Positions 51,509-60,839 of a stretch of 64,000 nt of DNA are shown here, piece by piece. This DNA comes from Pandoraea vervacti (GTDB lineage Bacteria; Pseudomonadota; Gammaproteobacteria; Burkholderiales; Burkholderiaceae): contig NZ_CP010897.2 of the NCBI RefSeq assembly GCF_000934605.2, positions 2,976,001 through 3,040,000 of the forward strand, in the 5' to 3' direction. The notes under the pieces were generated by a model. The model did no database searches. It worked only from the letters and a program-made list of their open reading frames with translations, and had not been told where the DNA came from. The position numbers were made by a program, and so were the translations under genes. Each line of letters starts with the position of its first letter. The stretch's first letter is position 1.

Positions 51509-53872
51509 TTACGTCTCCAGCCGACGCGCCGCGCGACGCTGCAACCACCCGTAACATTTGAGCGCAATCGCGAACGCCGCCAGCAACGCCACCAGGCCAA
51601 CGAGAATCGGATGACTCGAGAGGTGGTAGCGAATGCGCGTCCACCAGCTCACATCGCCTACGAAATACGTTTTCCCGAGCCGATAGGACGCCGTACGATC
51701 GCCGTTGATCACCGCCAGATCGCCGTGAATGGCGTCGCGCTGCGTGTCCACAGCGTCGACCACGCTGAGCAGCGTGTCATCGCTCGACGCGTTGATCGCC
51801 ACCACCGAGCGCGAACCGGTCACCGGCGATTCGAACCCCACCAGCGCCGCGAGCGGTCCTTGCGACTGGGCGTCGAGGCGGGTCGGACCGATGCGGCTCG
51901 CCGCGAGCGCGGAGCCGGTCGCGCCGTCACCCCGATATCCCTGCGGCTGCGACTGCATGACGCGACGCGTCTGATCGATCACAAGCGGCAGACTCTTGCC
52001 CCACTTGGTCAGCAGATCGGCCCCGTCCTTGCCACCGACGATCAGCAAGTCGCGATCCTTGAAACGATCGGTCTGGGTGGTGTCGAGCACCTCGAAGCGG
52101 TCGGCGTAGACGCCGGTCGAGCGGCCGAACTGCCCCAGCGTGGAGAACACGGTTTCCAGCTCGGCCTTGTCCGGTGTCTTCGACATGACGACAGCGGTCT
52201 GCGCGAGGTCCGCGTACTTCGTGAACGGGAAACCGCTACCCGCGAAGAAGTTCAGATTCGGCATCTCGGCGTAATGCGGCAGGCCGCTGAAGTCGATGGT
52301 CGAGTCGGCGTCGATGGCCGAACGCGCAGCGTTGGTGATCGTCTGGCTGCACAGCCCTTCCTTGTGCGGTTCCATCGCGAACTGGAACGACAGCGAGTTG
52401 CGCGAGGCCACCTGAAAGGCCGGAATGCGAACGTCCTTGCGATCGGCCATGGTGCCGTCGGAGAGCAACTCGACGAGCATGTGGCTCTTGTCGCTGCTCG
52501 CGCCCGCCGAGCGCAGACGGTAGGCGCGCACGAACTGGTCGTTGATCGACACGCTCATGGACGAGTCGTCGGGTTTGACCGGCGGCGTGTAGCGGTACTT
52601 CAGGTCCATCGGCACGCCGGTGTTTTCCCACGTCAGCAGGTCGGCGGGCAGATTGAGCTGAATGCGGATCGGCCACGGCATGTAGCCGCTCGCCTGCAAG
52701 TCGCTCGGGTTCTCGATCAGTTCGCCGAGCTTCACAGGACGATCGGTGCGCACCCAGCGCGGCGCGTCGTAGGCGGCGCGCGGCGGCAACGGCTCGAGCG
52801 CTGCGATGCGGGTCGACTCGCCCGAGAGCACCGCGCGGCCCGAGACGAGCGCGAGCGCCGCCGTCTCCAGGTCCTTGGCATCGCGCCCCTGAATCACCAG
52901 CAGCTTGAGCGACGGATCGTTCGGATTCGACACCATGCGCAATGTCGGACCATCGACCTTCGGCAGATCGAGGCCCGCCAGCATCGTGTCGTTCGTCACG
53001 AACGCAATCGCATGCTTCGTCGGCAAGGCGCTCACACTGACCGGAAAGCGCGTGCGTCGATAGTCGCCGATGGCGCCGGCCCACGTTGCCACAACGCCGG
53101 CCGCATGCACGACCGCGAGCGATGGCTGGGCGCCGAAAACGAACGGGATGGATTGATCGCGGTTATCGTGGCGATCGAAGAACGGCGCCGGCAGCGTCGA
53201 CAGATCGTTGCGCAGCGTGAGCGGCTGGGTGCTGGTGACGATCTCGCTTTGCGGGCTGATGTCCGCCCACAGGCTGGAGTGCATCGGGTCTTCGCACTCC
53301 ATCGTGTAATGCCCGATGAGCACGATGCGCACGCGGTTAAAGCCTGAGAGCATTCGCGCGTCGAGCGGAATTTCACGCAGGAGAGTCTTGCCGCCGTCCT
53401 GCTTGTTGAACGGCAACGTCGCGATCAGCTCCTCGTTCAGATATACCTTGAGCTGCGAGAGATCGGGGATCAGTGCGGGGGAATAGGTGTAACGCAGCCG
53501 CAGCAGCGCCGAGGCCACCGACTGATCGAGTCGGATTCCGAAATTGACGTCGCCCGTTCCCTCGGTGCCGCGCAGGCGCAAGCCATTCGTCTGGCCCAGC
53601 TGCGCGAACGTGACGGTGCGTTGGTTCGTGCCCGACGCGAGCGGGACAGTCGGGACGATCACGGCAGTCGCGCCGCTCGCATCCGCCGCGGCGGCGGCGG
53701 ACGCCTTCTCAGGCAAGGCAGTGACGCCGGCTGGCGCCGGCGCTTTACCCGTGCGGCCTCCCGTTGGCGCTGCTCCCGCAAGCGTGATTGCGCCGGGATC
53801 CATTGCTGCGGCGATTAGCAGACAGATGGCGGAGACCTTCGTGTAACGCGACCAGGACGCTCGAAGCTGCAT
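51509..53872 (-). CDS. bcsB: Cellulose synthase periplasmic subunit BcsB
   Basis: 787 residues, a periplasmic guide for the glucan chain anchored in the inner membrane. Signal sequence (SAICLLIAAAMDPGAITLAG), Ala/Pro-rich linker, then two carbohydrate-binding/flavodoxin-like repeats (VNFGIRLDQSVASALLRLRY, then DPMHSSLWADISPQSEI; later IRIQLNLPADLLTWENTGVP), and a C-terminal membrane helix (ILVGLVALLAAFAIALKCYG) that docks on BcsA. The start at 53872 has GAGG eight bases upstream. First gene of the B-Z-C-Q-A-G unit. Confidence 0.94.
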   Translation of the reverse strand: MQLRASWSRYTKVSAICLLIAAAMDPGAITLAGAAPTGGRTGKAPAPAGVTALPEKASAAAAADASGATAVIVPTVPLASGTNQRTVTFAQLGQTNGLRLRGTEGTGDVNFGIRLDQSVASALLRLRYTYSPALIPDLSQLKVYLNEELIATLPFNKQDGGKTLLREIPLDARMLSGFNRVRIVLIGHYTMECEDPMHSSLWADISPQSEIVTSTQPLTLRNDLSTLPAPFFDRHDNRDQSIPFVFGAQPSLAVVHAAGVVATWAGAIGDYRRTRFPVSVSALPTKHAIAFVTNDTMLAGLDLPKVDGPTLRMVSNPNDPSLKLLVIQGRDAKDLETAALALVSGRAVLSGESTRIAALEPLPPRAAYDAPRWVRTDRPVKLGELIENPSDLQASGYMPWPIRIQLNLPADLLTWENTGVPMDLKYRYTPPVKPDDSSMSVSINDQFVRAYRLRSAGASSDKSHMLVELLSDGTMADRKDVRIPAFQVASRNSLSFQFAMEPHKEGLCSQTITNAARSAIDADSTIDFSGLPHYAEMPNLNFFAGSGFPFTKYADLAQTAVVMSKTPDKAELETVFSTLGQFGRSTGVYADRFEVLDTTQTDRFKDRDLLIVGGKDGADLLTKWGKSLPLVIDQTRRVMQSQPQGYRGDGATGSALAASRIGPTRLDAQSQGPLAALVGFESPVTGSRSVVAINASSDDTLLSVVDAVDTQRDAIHGDLAVINGDRTASYRLGKTYFVGDVSWWTRIRYHLSSHPILVGLVALLAAFAIALKCYGWLQRRAARRLET

Positions 53873-54168
53873 GGGATGTGCCTCGTCTGTGCTTGCGCTG
53901 CATATTCGCCACACCCCCACGCGCAATGCCCTAACACCCCACTGGCCGACGTCTCATCACGTCGTTGTCAGGCAATCCTGAGATCGCGAGGGTTCGGCGG
54001 GACAGTATTGCGCGTGTGACTGGATATGGCACGTTGCGCCATGCTAGCTTGCCTCGGTGTCAATGAGCAAGCGGGTCTTGACGGCAGTGTGTCATACGAC
54101 AGGTACATCGGTCGTCCGGTCGGCATGGCGATTGCTCTTGAAGCAACGCACCGTATAGAATGCCCGGC
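53873..54168. promoter_or_regulatory. Divergent promoter region of the cellulose locus
   Basis: 296 bases between bcsB and the BcsR-like gene. A -35/-10 pair for the rightward unit may be TTGCTC (54132-54137) and TATAGA (54154-54159), which would put the transcript start within a few bases of the start codon. The dyad TTGCT-N5-AGCAA (54132-54146) overlaps that -35. Leftward, a TTGACA box is present on the minus strand near 54060 but I see no good -10. Confidence 0.4.
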
Positions 54169-54507
54169 ATGACCCCACACGAACCTACGGAATCCTCATC
54201 CGCCGTTGCCGGTCCGGCCGCCGCCGCGCAGGCTGCCGAGCAAGCCGCCGACGCGATGATCGAACGTCGCTACCCGTCGGACATCGACCGCTTGCGTGAG
54301 GTCGTGGGCGTCGACGTGTTGCCGTTCTACCGCGATGAGCAGGCTATCCTCGCCAGTCAGCAGGCGAGCGAACGCTGGCCGCATCTGGTCGCCGTTGCGA
54401 ATTCCCGCAGCGTAGGTACAGGCGCCCTAGGGGACCTCGGGGACATCGGGAACGTCGGGGCCGCCACCATCGCCTCGAATCCGTCGCGTTCGGGCGCGTC
54501 GAACTGA
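54169..54507 (+). CDS. BcsR/BcsP-like small cellulose accessory protein, divergent from bcsB
   Basis: 112 residues. Residues about 38-78 (DIDRLREVVGVDVLPFYRDE, then QAILASQQASERWPHLVAVA) align with E. coli BcsR (DIVALKQAFSLPDIDY, then LKRWPLLAEFA): a short helix, an LPxxYxD-like turn, and the W-P-x-L ending. BcsR supports the assembly of the synthase with BcsQ. The N-terminus is Ala/Glu-rich; the tail is a degenerate Gly-Asp-Leu/Ile/Asn-Val repeat. An ATG nine bases earlier (54160) is also possible. The HAD gene follows six bases after its stop. Family call is from memory of the pattern. Confidence 0.7.
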   Translation: MTPHEPTESSSAVAGPAAAAQAAEQAADAMIERRYPSDIDRLREVVGVDVLPFYRDEQAILASQQASERWPHLVAVANSRSVGTGALGDLGDIGNVGAATIASNPSRSGASN

Positions 54508-54513
54508 TTTCAC

Positions 54514-55164
54514 ATGCGAGACGCATCCATCGTCGCCGCCTTCGACTTCGACGGCACGATCTCCACCACCGACAGTCTTCGGGTCTTCGTTCGCAGCACC
54601 ATCGGCACCCCTCGTTTCGTGGCGGGCGCCCTGCTGGCGTCTGCTTCGCTGATCGGCGCTGCACTGGGTCTGGTTGACCGGGGAACGGCCAAAGCGGCGT
54701 TCCTGCGGGCAACGATCGGCGGACGCTCTCGTGCGCAGCTGGACGCCGATGTCAGCCGATTCCTACAGGATCGACTGCCGGGACTGATACGTCCCGAGAT
54801 GCTCGCGCGCGTGCGCCAGCATCGTGCACTCGGGCACCGGGTCGTACTCGTGAGCGCTTCGCCAGGTCTGTACCTGCGCCCCTGGGCGGCGTCGGTCGGC
54901 ATCGAGACGGTGCTCAGCACCGAACTGGCATTCGACGCGAACGACCGCTTCGACGGCGTCTTCGCGAAACCGAACTGCTGGGGGCCGGAAAAGGTGCGAC
55001 GCCTCGAAGCGTGGTGGAAGGACATGCCACCGCGCGTGCTCTTCGCCTATGGCGATAGCCGGGGCGACAAGGAGATGGCCGAACGCGCCGACTACGCATG
55101 GATCCGAGGTCAGGGAAAACTGATGCCGCTCACGGACGCCGACGCGCCCCGGCGCACGGCGTAA
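54514..55164 (+). CDS. HAD-IB family phosphatase
   Basis: 216 residues. HAD motifs: FDFDGT near 10-15 (nucleophile Asp), VSASPG (motif II), and GDSRGD (motif IV) with a Lys in GPEK. It belongs to the SerB-like HAD-IB branch with a helical cap (HAD-IB hydrolases that often act on phosphoserine-like or lipid phosphate head groups). Cytoplasmic, although the cap is hydrophobic (GALLASASLIGAALG). Between the BcsR-like and FUSC genes, spacing 6 and 16 bases, so one unit. A tie to cellulose modification is only inference. Confidence 0.87.
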   Translation: MRDASIVAAFDFDGTISTTDSLRVFVRSTIGTPRFVAGALLASASLIGAALGLVDRGTAKAAFLRATIGGRSRAQLDADVSRFLQDRLPGLIRPEMLARVRQHRALGHRVVLVSASPGLYLRPWAASVGIETVLSTELAFDANDRFDGVFAKPNCWGPEKVRRLEAWWKDMPPRVLFAYGDSRGDKEMAERADYAWIRGQGKLMPLTDADAPRRTA

Positions 55165-55180
55165 CGAGCGTGGTGGCCCG

Positions 55181-57190
55181 ATGACGACACCGCAACGGCC
55201 TGCTCCCCCGCCTCCGGAAAGCCGGCCCTCACCTCCTGCCTCGCCTGCCCCGCCCGCCTCGCATCCTCCACCACCTTCGCCTCCCGGACGCCGTGTCGCC
55301 TGGATGTCGCGACTCGCCCGGCTGGAGCCCGTCGCATTCTCCCGCTGGGACGCGGTGCACGCGGCGCTCTCGGTGGCGGTGCCGACAGCGATTGGCGCGG
55401 CGATCGGTTACGGCGCCGACGCCTCGCTGATCGCGCTCGGTGCGTTGCCCGCCATCACTGGCGACCGCACCGGCCCGTATCGTGCGCGCGCCCGCTCCAT
55501 ACTCATCACGGTGGTGACCGGCGTCGCAGGCTTTCACGCAGGCATGCTGATCCACGACATTGGCCTCGCGCATCCATGGCTTGCCCACGTGTTGCTGCAA
55601 CTCGCCGTTCTGCTGTTGAGCTTCATCGGGACATTCGGCAATGTCGCCTCCGCCGCCACGTTGCAGGGGGCTGTCTATCTCATCGTCGGCTGGGGACTCG
55701 CGCTTCCACCGCCCGAGTGGCGAGCGCCGTTGCTGCTGGCCGCAGGTGGCGTGTTCAGCGTATTGCTCATGGCGGTGCACTGGATGAGACACCCGGGGGC
55801 CGCCGAGCGCGATGCCGTCGCCGCCATCTACCAGCAACTCGCCAACGTGCTCGACGCCAGCGGGACACCGCGTGTGCGGCTCGCGCGCCGGTCGCTGGAA
55901 AACGCCATTGCGGCCGCCTACGACACGTTGCTCACCGCCCGCGCGAGCACAGCAACCGGTTGGGAGATCCTGGAGCGGCGCGCGGCGCAGATTCTCGCCG
56001 CCGAACCGATCACATCCGCCGTGATCGGTCTGGCGCAGAGCGACCAGCCGGTGCCCGCGCCTTTGGGCAAGGCGTTGTACCACCTGGCACGAAGCATTGC
56101 GCGCGACCGGACCGTCGATATCGATGCGGCGATCACCACGGCAAAGGACAACCATGCGCCGACGCTTGCCGCCGCACTGCATCGCGCCGAGCCGTTGCTC
56201 ACAGGCACGGTGCATGCCGCTGAGGCCCCGCTCGTGGCACTCGCACGCCATCAGGCGCGCGCAACGGTGCACCCGCGCTGGATGCCGAAGTGGCCATGGC
56301 CCGACGTCTGGCGCTATCTCGTTCGCATCGGTCTGTGCGTGCTGGTCGCGCAGATCTTTATCGCCGTGACGGCATTGCCCCGATCCTATTGGGTACCGCT
56401 GATCGTCGTGATCATTTTCAAGCCGAACTACGGCTCCGTTTTCGCGCGGGCATTGCAAAGCGGTGTGGGGAGCATCGTCGGTGTGGCGCTTTCGGCAGCG
56501 GTGGTCGCCATCGACCGGAACGGCTGGTTCAATCTCGCCACCCTGATCCCGCTCGCGGCATGCCTGCCGTGGGCGTTGCGTCGCAACTACGGGCTTTTCA
56601 GCGCGCTGCTGCTACCGATTCTGATGCTCGTGATGGGGGCGTTGCAGCCGGGCAGTCAGGACATCGCGCTGGCCCGGTTTGTGGACGCCGTCGCCGCGTG
56701 CGCAATCGTGCTTCTGATCGGCTATCTGCCGTGGGCGAAGTGGGAGCGACGCCAGTTGGATGAACGCGTCGCGAACGCGCTCGATGCCCTCGGGCGCTAT
56801 GCCGCGCTCGCGGACACGCATGACGCCGATGCGGCCTTCGCGGCCCGCCGCGCTGCCTACAAGGCGCTGGACGACACGCGCATTGCCTTGCAGCGGGCGT
56901 TGTCGGAGCCGCCGCTGGTGAGCCGACGCGCCGCGCGCTGGTGGCCGGCGCTCGTGTCGCTGGAGCGCGTGGCGAACGCCATCACGGACACCGTGCCGCA
57001 TGGCGACGATCACAGCGCGCCGGTCCACCCGGCAGCGGCCATTCTCACGCACATGGCTGCGGCGCTGCGCCATGGCGGGCCTGTGCCGGTGTTGCCGGAC
57101 AAGCCGATCGATGGCGTCGACCCCATTCTGGATGGCGTGCTGCGCGAGGCCATCGACATGCTCTTCAGCATGCCCGAGACCCCGGACTGA
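55181..57190 (+). CDS. FUSC family inner-membrane transporter
   Basis: 669 residues. The first 40 are Pro-rich. Two blocks of membrane helices (about 60-205 and 385-515) flank a soluble middle domain, with the FUSC pattern in each block (SWPVPLI-like SYWVPLIVVIIFKPNYGSVF, then ALQSGVGSIVGVALSAAVVA). Members export aromatic acids or drugs (AaeB/FusC). It lies 16 bases after the HAD gene. The substrate is unknown and its link with cellulose is unproven. Confidence 0.87.
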   Translation: MTTPQRPAPPPPESRPSPPASPAPPASHPPPPSPPGRRVAWMSRLARLEPVAFSRWDAVHAALSVAVPTAIGAAIGYGADASLIALGALPAITGDRTGPYRARARSILITVVTGVAGFHAGMLIHDIGLAHPWLAHVLLQLAVLLLSFIGTFGNVASAATLQGAVYLIVGWGLALPPPEWRAPLLLAAGGVFSVLLMAVHWMRHPGAAERDAVAAIYQQLANVLDASGTPRVRLARRSLENAIAAAYDTLLTARASTATGWEILERRAAQILAAEPITSAVIGLAQSDQPVPAPLGKALYHLARSIARDRTVDIDAAITTAKDNHAPTLAAALHRAEPLLTGTVHAAEAPLVALARHQARATVHPRWMPKWPWPDVWRYLVRIGLCVLVAQIFIAVTALPRSYWVPLIVVIIFKPNYGSVFARALQSGVGSIVGVALSAAVVAIDRNGWFNLATLIPLAACLPWALRRNYGLFSALLLPILMLVMGALQPGSQDIALARFVDAVAACAIVLLIGYLPWAKWERRQLDERVANALDALGRYAALADTHDADAAFAARRAAYKALDDTRIALQRALSEPPLVSRRAARWWPALVSLERVANAITDTVPHGDDHSAPVHPAAAILTHMAAALRHGGPVPVLPDKPIDGVDPILDGVLREAIDMLFSMPETPD

Positions 57191-57329
57191 GGGCCATCTG
57201 AGAGCCGTCTGAGCGCTGTCCATGCGCGTGCGCGCCGGCCCGAATTCCGGACGGTGTCCCGCCAACGCAGGCATAATGCGGGCTTACGGCGCACTCCGGT
57301 GTACCGCCACGCTCCTCAAAAGACACAGC

Positions 57330-58493
57330 ATGAATGAATTCCCGACGCTAGCCTGGACCGAAGACGGTCGCCCCGTCACCGCCCGCTGGCGCTCAGAAGC
57401 CGGCGTGACGCCTGCGCGTCGCGTCGAAGTCGTCGACGACACGATCACGGCGGACGAAGCCTACCATCTCGCCTGTGGCGGCACCGCACTGCTGTACCGG
57501 GGCGACTACCAGAACGCGCGACAGTTGATGCAGGCGATGGCTCGCCGTGTCGATCGTCCGCCGCATCGTGCGCGCCGCAAACCGGGCGCGAAGGATGCCC
57601 CGGCCCCCAGCCCGGCCGACGCATTTCACAAGCACCGCATGGCGCAGGCCCAGCGTGCCCGCATTCTCGGGATGGTGCTGATTCCGCTCGACGCCGACTA
57701 TGGCATTCCGCTTCGCCGCGCGCCGGACGTGCGCGAAGCTTGCACACAAGCCTGGGGCGCGCCGGACGGTGTGGCGTCGGTCGCGTCGTTGCGGGAAATT
57801 CTCGGCCTGATCGGCGCGCATGAATGGCGCAAGAAGGGGGTTGCGATTCCGGCCTTGGGCGGGGCAGCGATCCACCCGTGGTACGGCGTGTTTTCACCGG
57901 TGCGAGGCGAGTACCTGCAACTCATCGATCAGGCGCCGTTACCCTCGACCGCCCTCGCCTTCGACGTGGGCACGGGCACGGGCGTGATCGCCGCCTTGCT
58001 TGCGCGTCGTGGCGTGCAACAAGTCGTGGGCACCGACCGGGATCCCCGTGCGCTGGCGTGCGCGCGCGAGAATATCGCGCGACTCGGTTTCGAGCGTTCG
58101 GTGAAAATCGTCAACGCGGATCTGTTCCCCGACGGCAAGGCGCCGCTCATCGTTTGCAATCCGCCGTGGTTGCCCGCCAAGGCCAATGCGCCGATCGAGC
58201 ACGCCATCTACGATCCCGATAGCAAAATGCTCAAGGGTTTCCTGAATGGACTCGGCGAGCATCTCACCCCCGGGGGGGAAGGCTGGCTGGTGATGTCGGA
58301 TCTGGCCGAGCATCTGGGTCTGCGCACACGCGAGACGCTGCTATCGTGGATTCACGGCGCGGGCCTCGTGGTGCTGGCGCGTCACGACGTGCGCCCCCAC
58401 CACCCGAAGGCCACCGACGCCAACGACCCGCTGCATGCTGCCCGACGCGCCGAAGTCACGTCACTCTGGCGACTCGGCGTGCGTCCGGCGTGA
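57330..58493 (+). CDS. SAM-dependent methyltransferase with NPPW motif
   Basis: 387 residues. The C-terminal half is a class I methyltransferase with AFDVGTGTGVIAALLARRGV (SAM site) and VCNPPWLP, the N-P-P-W/Y motif of enzymes that methylate amide or exocyclic amino nitrogen, as in RsmC, RlmG and PrmC-type proteins. The N-terminal 190 residues are a distinct, partly basic domain. The start at 57330 gives the best N-terminus; ribosome binding site weak (AAAAGA). Target could be rRNA or a protein. Confidence 0.82.
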   Translation: MNEFPTLAWTEDGRPVTARWRSEAGVTPARRVEVVDDTITADEAYHLACGGTALLYRGDYQNARQLMQAMARRVDRPPHRARRKPGAKDAPAPSPADAFHKHRMAQAQRARILGMVLIPLDADYGIPLRRAPDVREACTQAWGAPDGVASVASLREILGLIGAHEWRKKGVAIPALGGAAIHPWYGVFSPVRGEYLQLIDQAPLPSTALAFDVGTGTGVIAALLARRGVQQVVGTDRDPRALACARENIARLGFERSVKIVNADLFPDGKAPLIVCNPPWLPAKANAPIEHAIYDPDSKMLKGFLNGLGEHLTPGGEGWLVMSDLAEHLGLRTRETLLSWIHGAGLVVLARHDVRPHHPKATDANDPLHAARRAEVTSLWRLGVRPA

Positions 58494-58530
58494 TTGGCGT
58501 GATCGGCGGGATCGGCATCCCCGGACGCCT

Positions 58531-59838
58531 TCACCGCCTGTGAAGATAGGCCGCAGCGCCGTCTGCGGCCACACAGGCGCTGGCGAAGCAGGCGGTCAGC
58601 AGATAACCGCCGGTGGGCGCTTCCCAGTCGAGCATTTCACCCGCGCAAAACACGCCCGGCAGGGCCTTGATCATCAAGCGCTCATCCAGCGCCTCGAGCG
58701 CGACGCCCCCTGCACTGCTGATGACTTCGGCGATCGGGCGCGTTCTGAGCAAGGTGAGCGGCAAGCGCTTGATGCCCGCCGCGAGCGCGCCCGGATCGTC
58801 GAACGTCTCGCGCGGCAAGCATTCCCGCAGCAGTGCCGCCTTGACGCCCGCTATGCCGAGACGGCTTTGCAGGTGGCTCGCCATCGAGCGCGATCCGCGC
58901 GGGCGGGACACTTCCGCCATCACGCGCTCGGGCGTCCAGTCCGGCAGCAAATCCAGAAAAATCCGTGCGCTGCCGTGCTGGCGAATCGTGTCGCGAATCG
59001 GCGCACACATCGCATACACGAGACTACCTTCGATGCCATGCTCGGATACGACGAACTCGCCCTGGCGCGTGGCGCCGTCGGGCAACGTCATCGTCACCGG
59101 CTTCACGGGATGCCCCGCAAAGCGCTCTCGCATGTGCGGCGTCCAGTCCGTCTCGAATCCGGCGTTGGCCGGCATCAGCGGCGCGACGCTGACGCCGTGC
59201 TCGCGCAGCGACGGCACCCACGCGGCGTCCGAGCCCAACTGTGGCCAGCTTGCGCCGCCCAGGGTCAGCACGAGGGCTTTGGCACGGACACGGCGCTCGC
59301 CGGCCGGCGTCGCGAATCGTAGATTGCCCGGGCCCGCGGATTCGTTTGCGTCCCATCCGAGCCAGCGATGCCGCACGTGCAACCGCACCCCGGCAGCGCG
59401 CAGGCGCGACAGCCACGCACGCAACAGCGGCGCCGCTTTCATGTCGACGGGGAAGATCCGGCCTGACGTGCCGACGAAGGTGTCGATGCCGAGCCGATGC
59501 GCCCAGGAACGCACGTCGTCCGAGCTGAAACGGTGCAGCCATTGGCCAACGGCGTCCGCGCGCTTGCCGTAACGGCTCACGAAGGGCTCGGCAGGCTCGC
59601 TGTGCGTGAGGTTCATGCCGCCCTTGCCCGCCATCAGAAACTTGCGGCCGACCGACGGCATGGCGTCGTAGACATCCACCCGGCACCCCGCCGCCGACAG
59701 GACTTCCGCCGCCATCAGTCCCGCCGGCCCGGCGCCGATGACGGCGACCTCGATCGTGTCGATGGCGCTATCGACACCGTCCGCCGGTGCAGGCATCGAT
59801 GGGCGAGACGGCGTATTCGGGGCGTGGGATGGGGACAT
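58531..59838 (-). CDS. NAD(P)/FAD-dependent oxidoreductase of the HI0933/TIGR03862 type
   Basis: 435 residues. FAD-binding Rossmann site EVAVIGAGPAGLMAAEVLSA near residue 30, followed by the family hallmark GRKFLMAGKGGMNLTHSEPA, a GG-doublet/NxTHxE motif of the YhiN/HI0933 group. The C-terminal FAD contact is PGVFCAGEMLDWEAPTGGYL. The reaction is unknown in this family. Start uncertain: ATG at 59838 lacks a clear ribosome binding site; ATG at 59796 is the alternative. Tail to tail with the methyltransferase before it. Confidence 0.88.
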   Translation of the reverse strand: MSPSHAPNTPSRPSMPAPADGVDSAIDTIEVAVIGAGPAGLMAAEVLSAAGCRVDVYDAMPSVGRKFLMAGKGGMNLTHSEPAEPFVSRYGKRADAVGQWLHRFSSDDVRSWAHRLGIDTFVGTSGRIFPVDMKAAPLLRAWLSRLRAAGVRLHVRHRWLGWDANESAGPGNLRFATPAGERRVRAKALVLTLGGASWPQLGSDAAWVPSLREHGVSVAPLMPANAGFETDWTPHMRERFAGHPVKPVTMTLPDGATRQGEFVVSEHGIEGSLVYAMCAPIRDTIRQHGSARIFLDLLPDWTPERVMAEVSRPRGSRSMASHLQSRLGIAGVKAALLRECLPRETFDDPGALAAGIKRLPLTLLRTRPIAEVISSAGGVALEALDERLMIKALPGVFCAGEMLDWEAPTGGYLLTACFASACVAADGAAAYLHRR

Positions 59839-59949
59839 GCTGGGATGTGTTGTTGCGAGAGTGAGGCCGTTCGCGCCGGGCGCGCAGCGAAGGCCGCCAT
59901 TGTCCCACATCGGTGAGACCGAAACACGGCGTCACGACCCGCAATGCGC

Positions 59950-59988
59950 CTTTGGCGTTACCTTTGCCGTGACCTTTGCCGTTACAAT
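59950..59988 (+). promoter_or_regulatory. 12-bp tandem repeat ending in a -10-like box
   Basis: Three near-identical 12-base units (CCTTTGGCGTTA, CCTTTGCCGTGA, CCTTTGCCGTTA) run into TACAAT (59983-59988), a good -10 element about 40 bases before the methyltransferase start. No -35 at standard spacing is obvious. Confidence 0.4.
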
Positions 59989-60029
59989 CGGCACCCCGCA
60001 TTTTCAACCGCCCCCCCCTGGAGCCACGC

Positions 60030-60767
60030 ATGTCGTCATCCGATTCCGCGTCGATGGGACGCACCGCCTACGCCAGTTTCGCCGCTCGCTACGCCGAGAT
60101 CGCCGTCACGAAGCCCCACAACGCGCTGTACGAGCGTCCGGCGACGCGCGCGTTGCTGGGCGACGTCGCCGGCCTTCACGTGCTGGACGCCGGATGTGGT
60201 CCGGGCATCAACAGCGCCTGGCTCGTCGAACAAGGTGCAACGGTGCATGGCATCGATGTCACGCCCGAGATGATCGACCTCGCGCGCGAGCGGTGCAACG
60301 GCATGCCCGCGACCTTTGACATCCAGGATCTCGGCGCCCCGTTCACCTCGCTAGCCGACGACGGCTTCGACGCCATCGTCAGCGCCCTCGCCCTCGACTA
60401 CGTCGACGACCTTGGGCCGACGTTCCGCGAATTCGCGCGCGTCGCAAAACCCGGCGCCACGCTGGTCTGGTCGATGGGCCACCCGATGCGCGACTGGCTC
60501 GACGAGCGCACGCGGCGCAATCGCACCTACTTCGAGACGACCCGCTTCGGCATGTACTGGAGTGGTTTCGGTGAACCGAAACCGTATGTGGAGTCATACC
60601 GCCGGCCGCTCGCGGGAATTCTGAACGCGGCGGCGGATGCCGGCTGGCAACTCGAACGGATGGTCGAGCCACTGCCGCTGCCGGAAATGAAGACGGTCAG
60701 CCCGCGCCTCTACGACGAGCTTTCCCAGGCGCCGGCGTTCATGTGCCTGCGCGCCCGACTCGGGTGA
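60030..60767 (+). CDS. Class I SAM-dependent methyltransferase
   Basis: 245 residues. SAM motif VLDAGCGPG near 51-59, then GIDVTPEMIDLARERC and the acidic D-A-I-V-S-A-L-A-L-D-Y-V-D-D stretch. The small-molecule methyltransferase group (Methyltransf_11) fits. GGAG lies six bases before ATG 60030; the longer upstream frame has no site. A probable terminator hairpin follows its stop. Confidence 0.9.
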   Translation: MSSSDSASMGRTAYASFAARYAEIAVTKPHNALYERPATRALLGDVAGLHVLDAGCGPGINSAWLVEQGATVHGIDVTPEMIDLARERCNGMPATFDIQDLGAPFTSLADDGFDAIVSALALDYVDDLGPTFREFARVAKPGATLVWSMGHPMRDWLDERTRRNRTYFETTRFGMYWSGFGEPKPYVESYRRPLAGILNAAADAGWQLERMVEPLPLPEMKTVSPRLYDELSQAPAFMCLRARLG

Positions 60768-60788
60768 GTTGCGTGCAAGTCAAACGTC

Positions 60789-60820
60789 GGTCATGCCGCG
60801 GCGCTTTGCCGGACATGACC
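60789..60820. terminator. Candidate bidirectional terminator hairpin
   Basis: GGTCATG ... CATGACC with an inner CGGC/GCCG stem, placed between two converging genes (methyltransferase ends 60767, small membrane gene ends 60840). No T-run. Confidence 0.45.
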
Positions 60821-60839
60821 GGCGCGTGCGGGCCGTGCG

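Noticed and set aside
50879..53347. Open frame of 822 codons on the plus strand opposite bcsZ and bcsB
   Set aside because: Crosses two well-identified genes, has no start site and no family pattern; a shadow of high-GC coding.
54020..54045. TGGCAC followed by TTGC, resembling a sigma-54 promoter ahead of the cellulose genes
   Set aside because: The spacing between the two boxes is one base instead of about five, so it cannot be a -24/-12 element.
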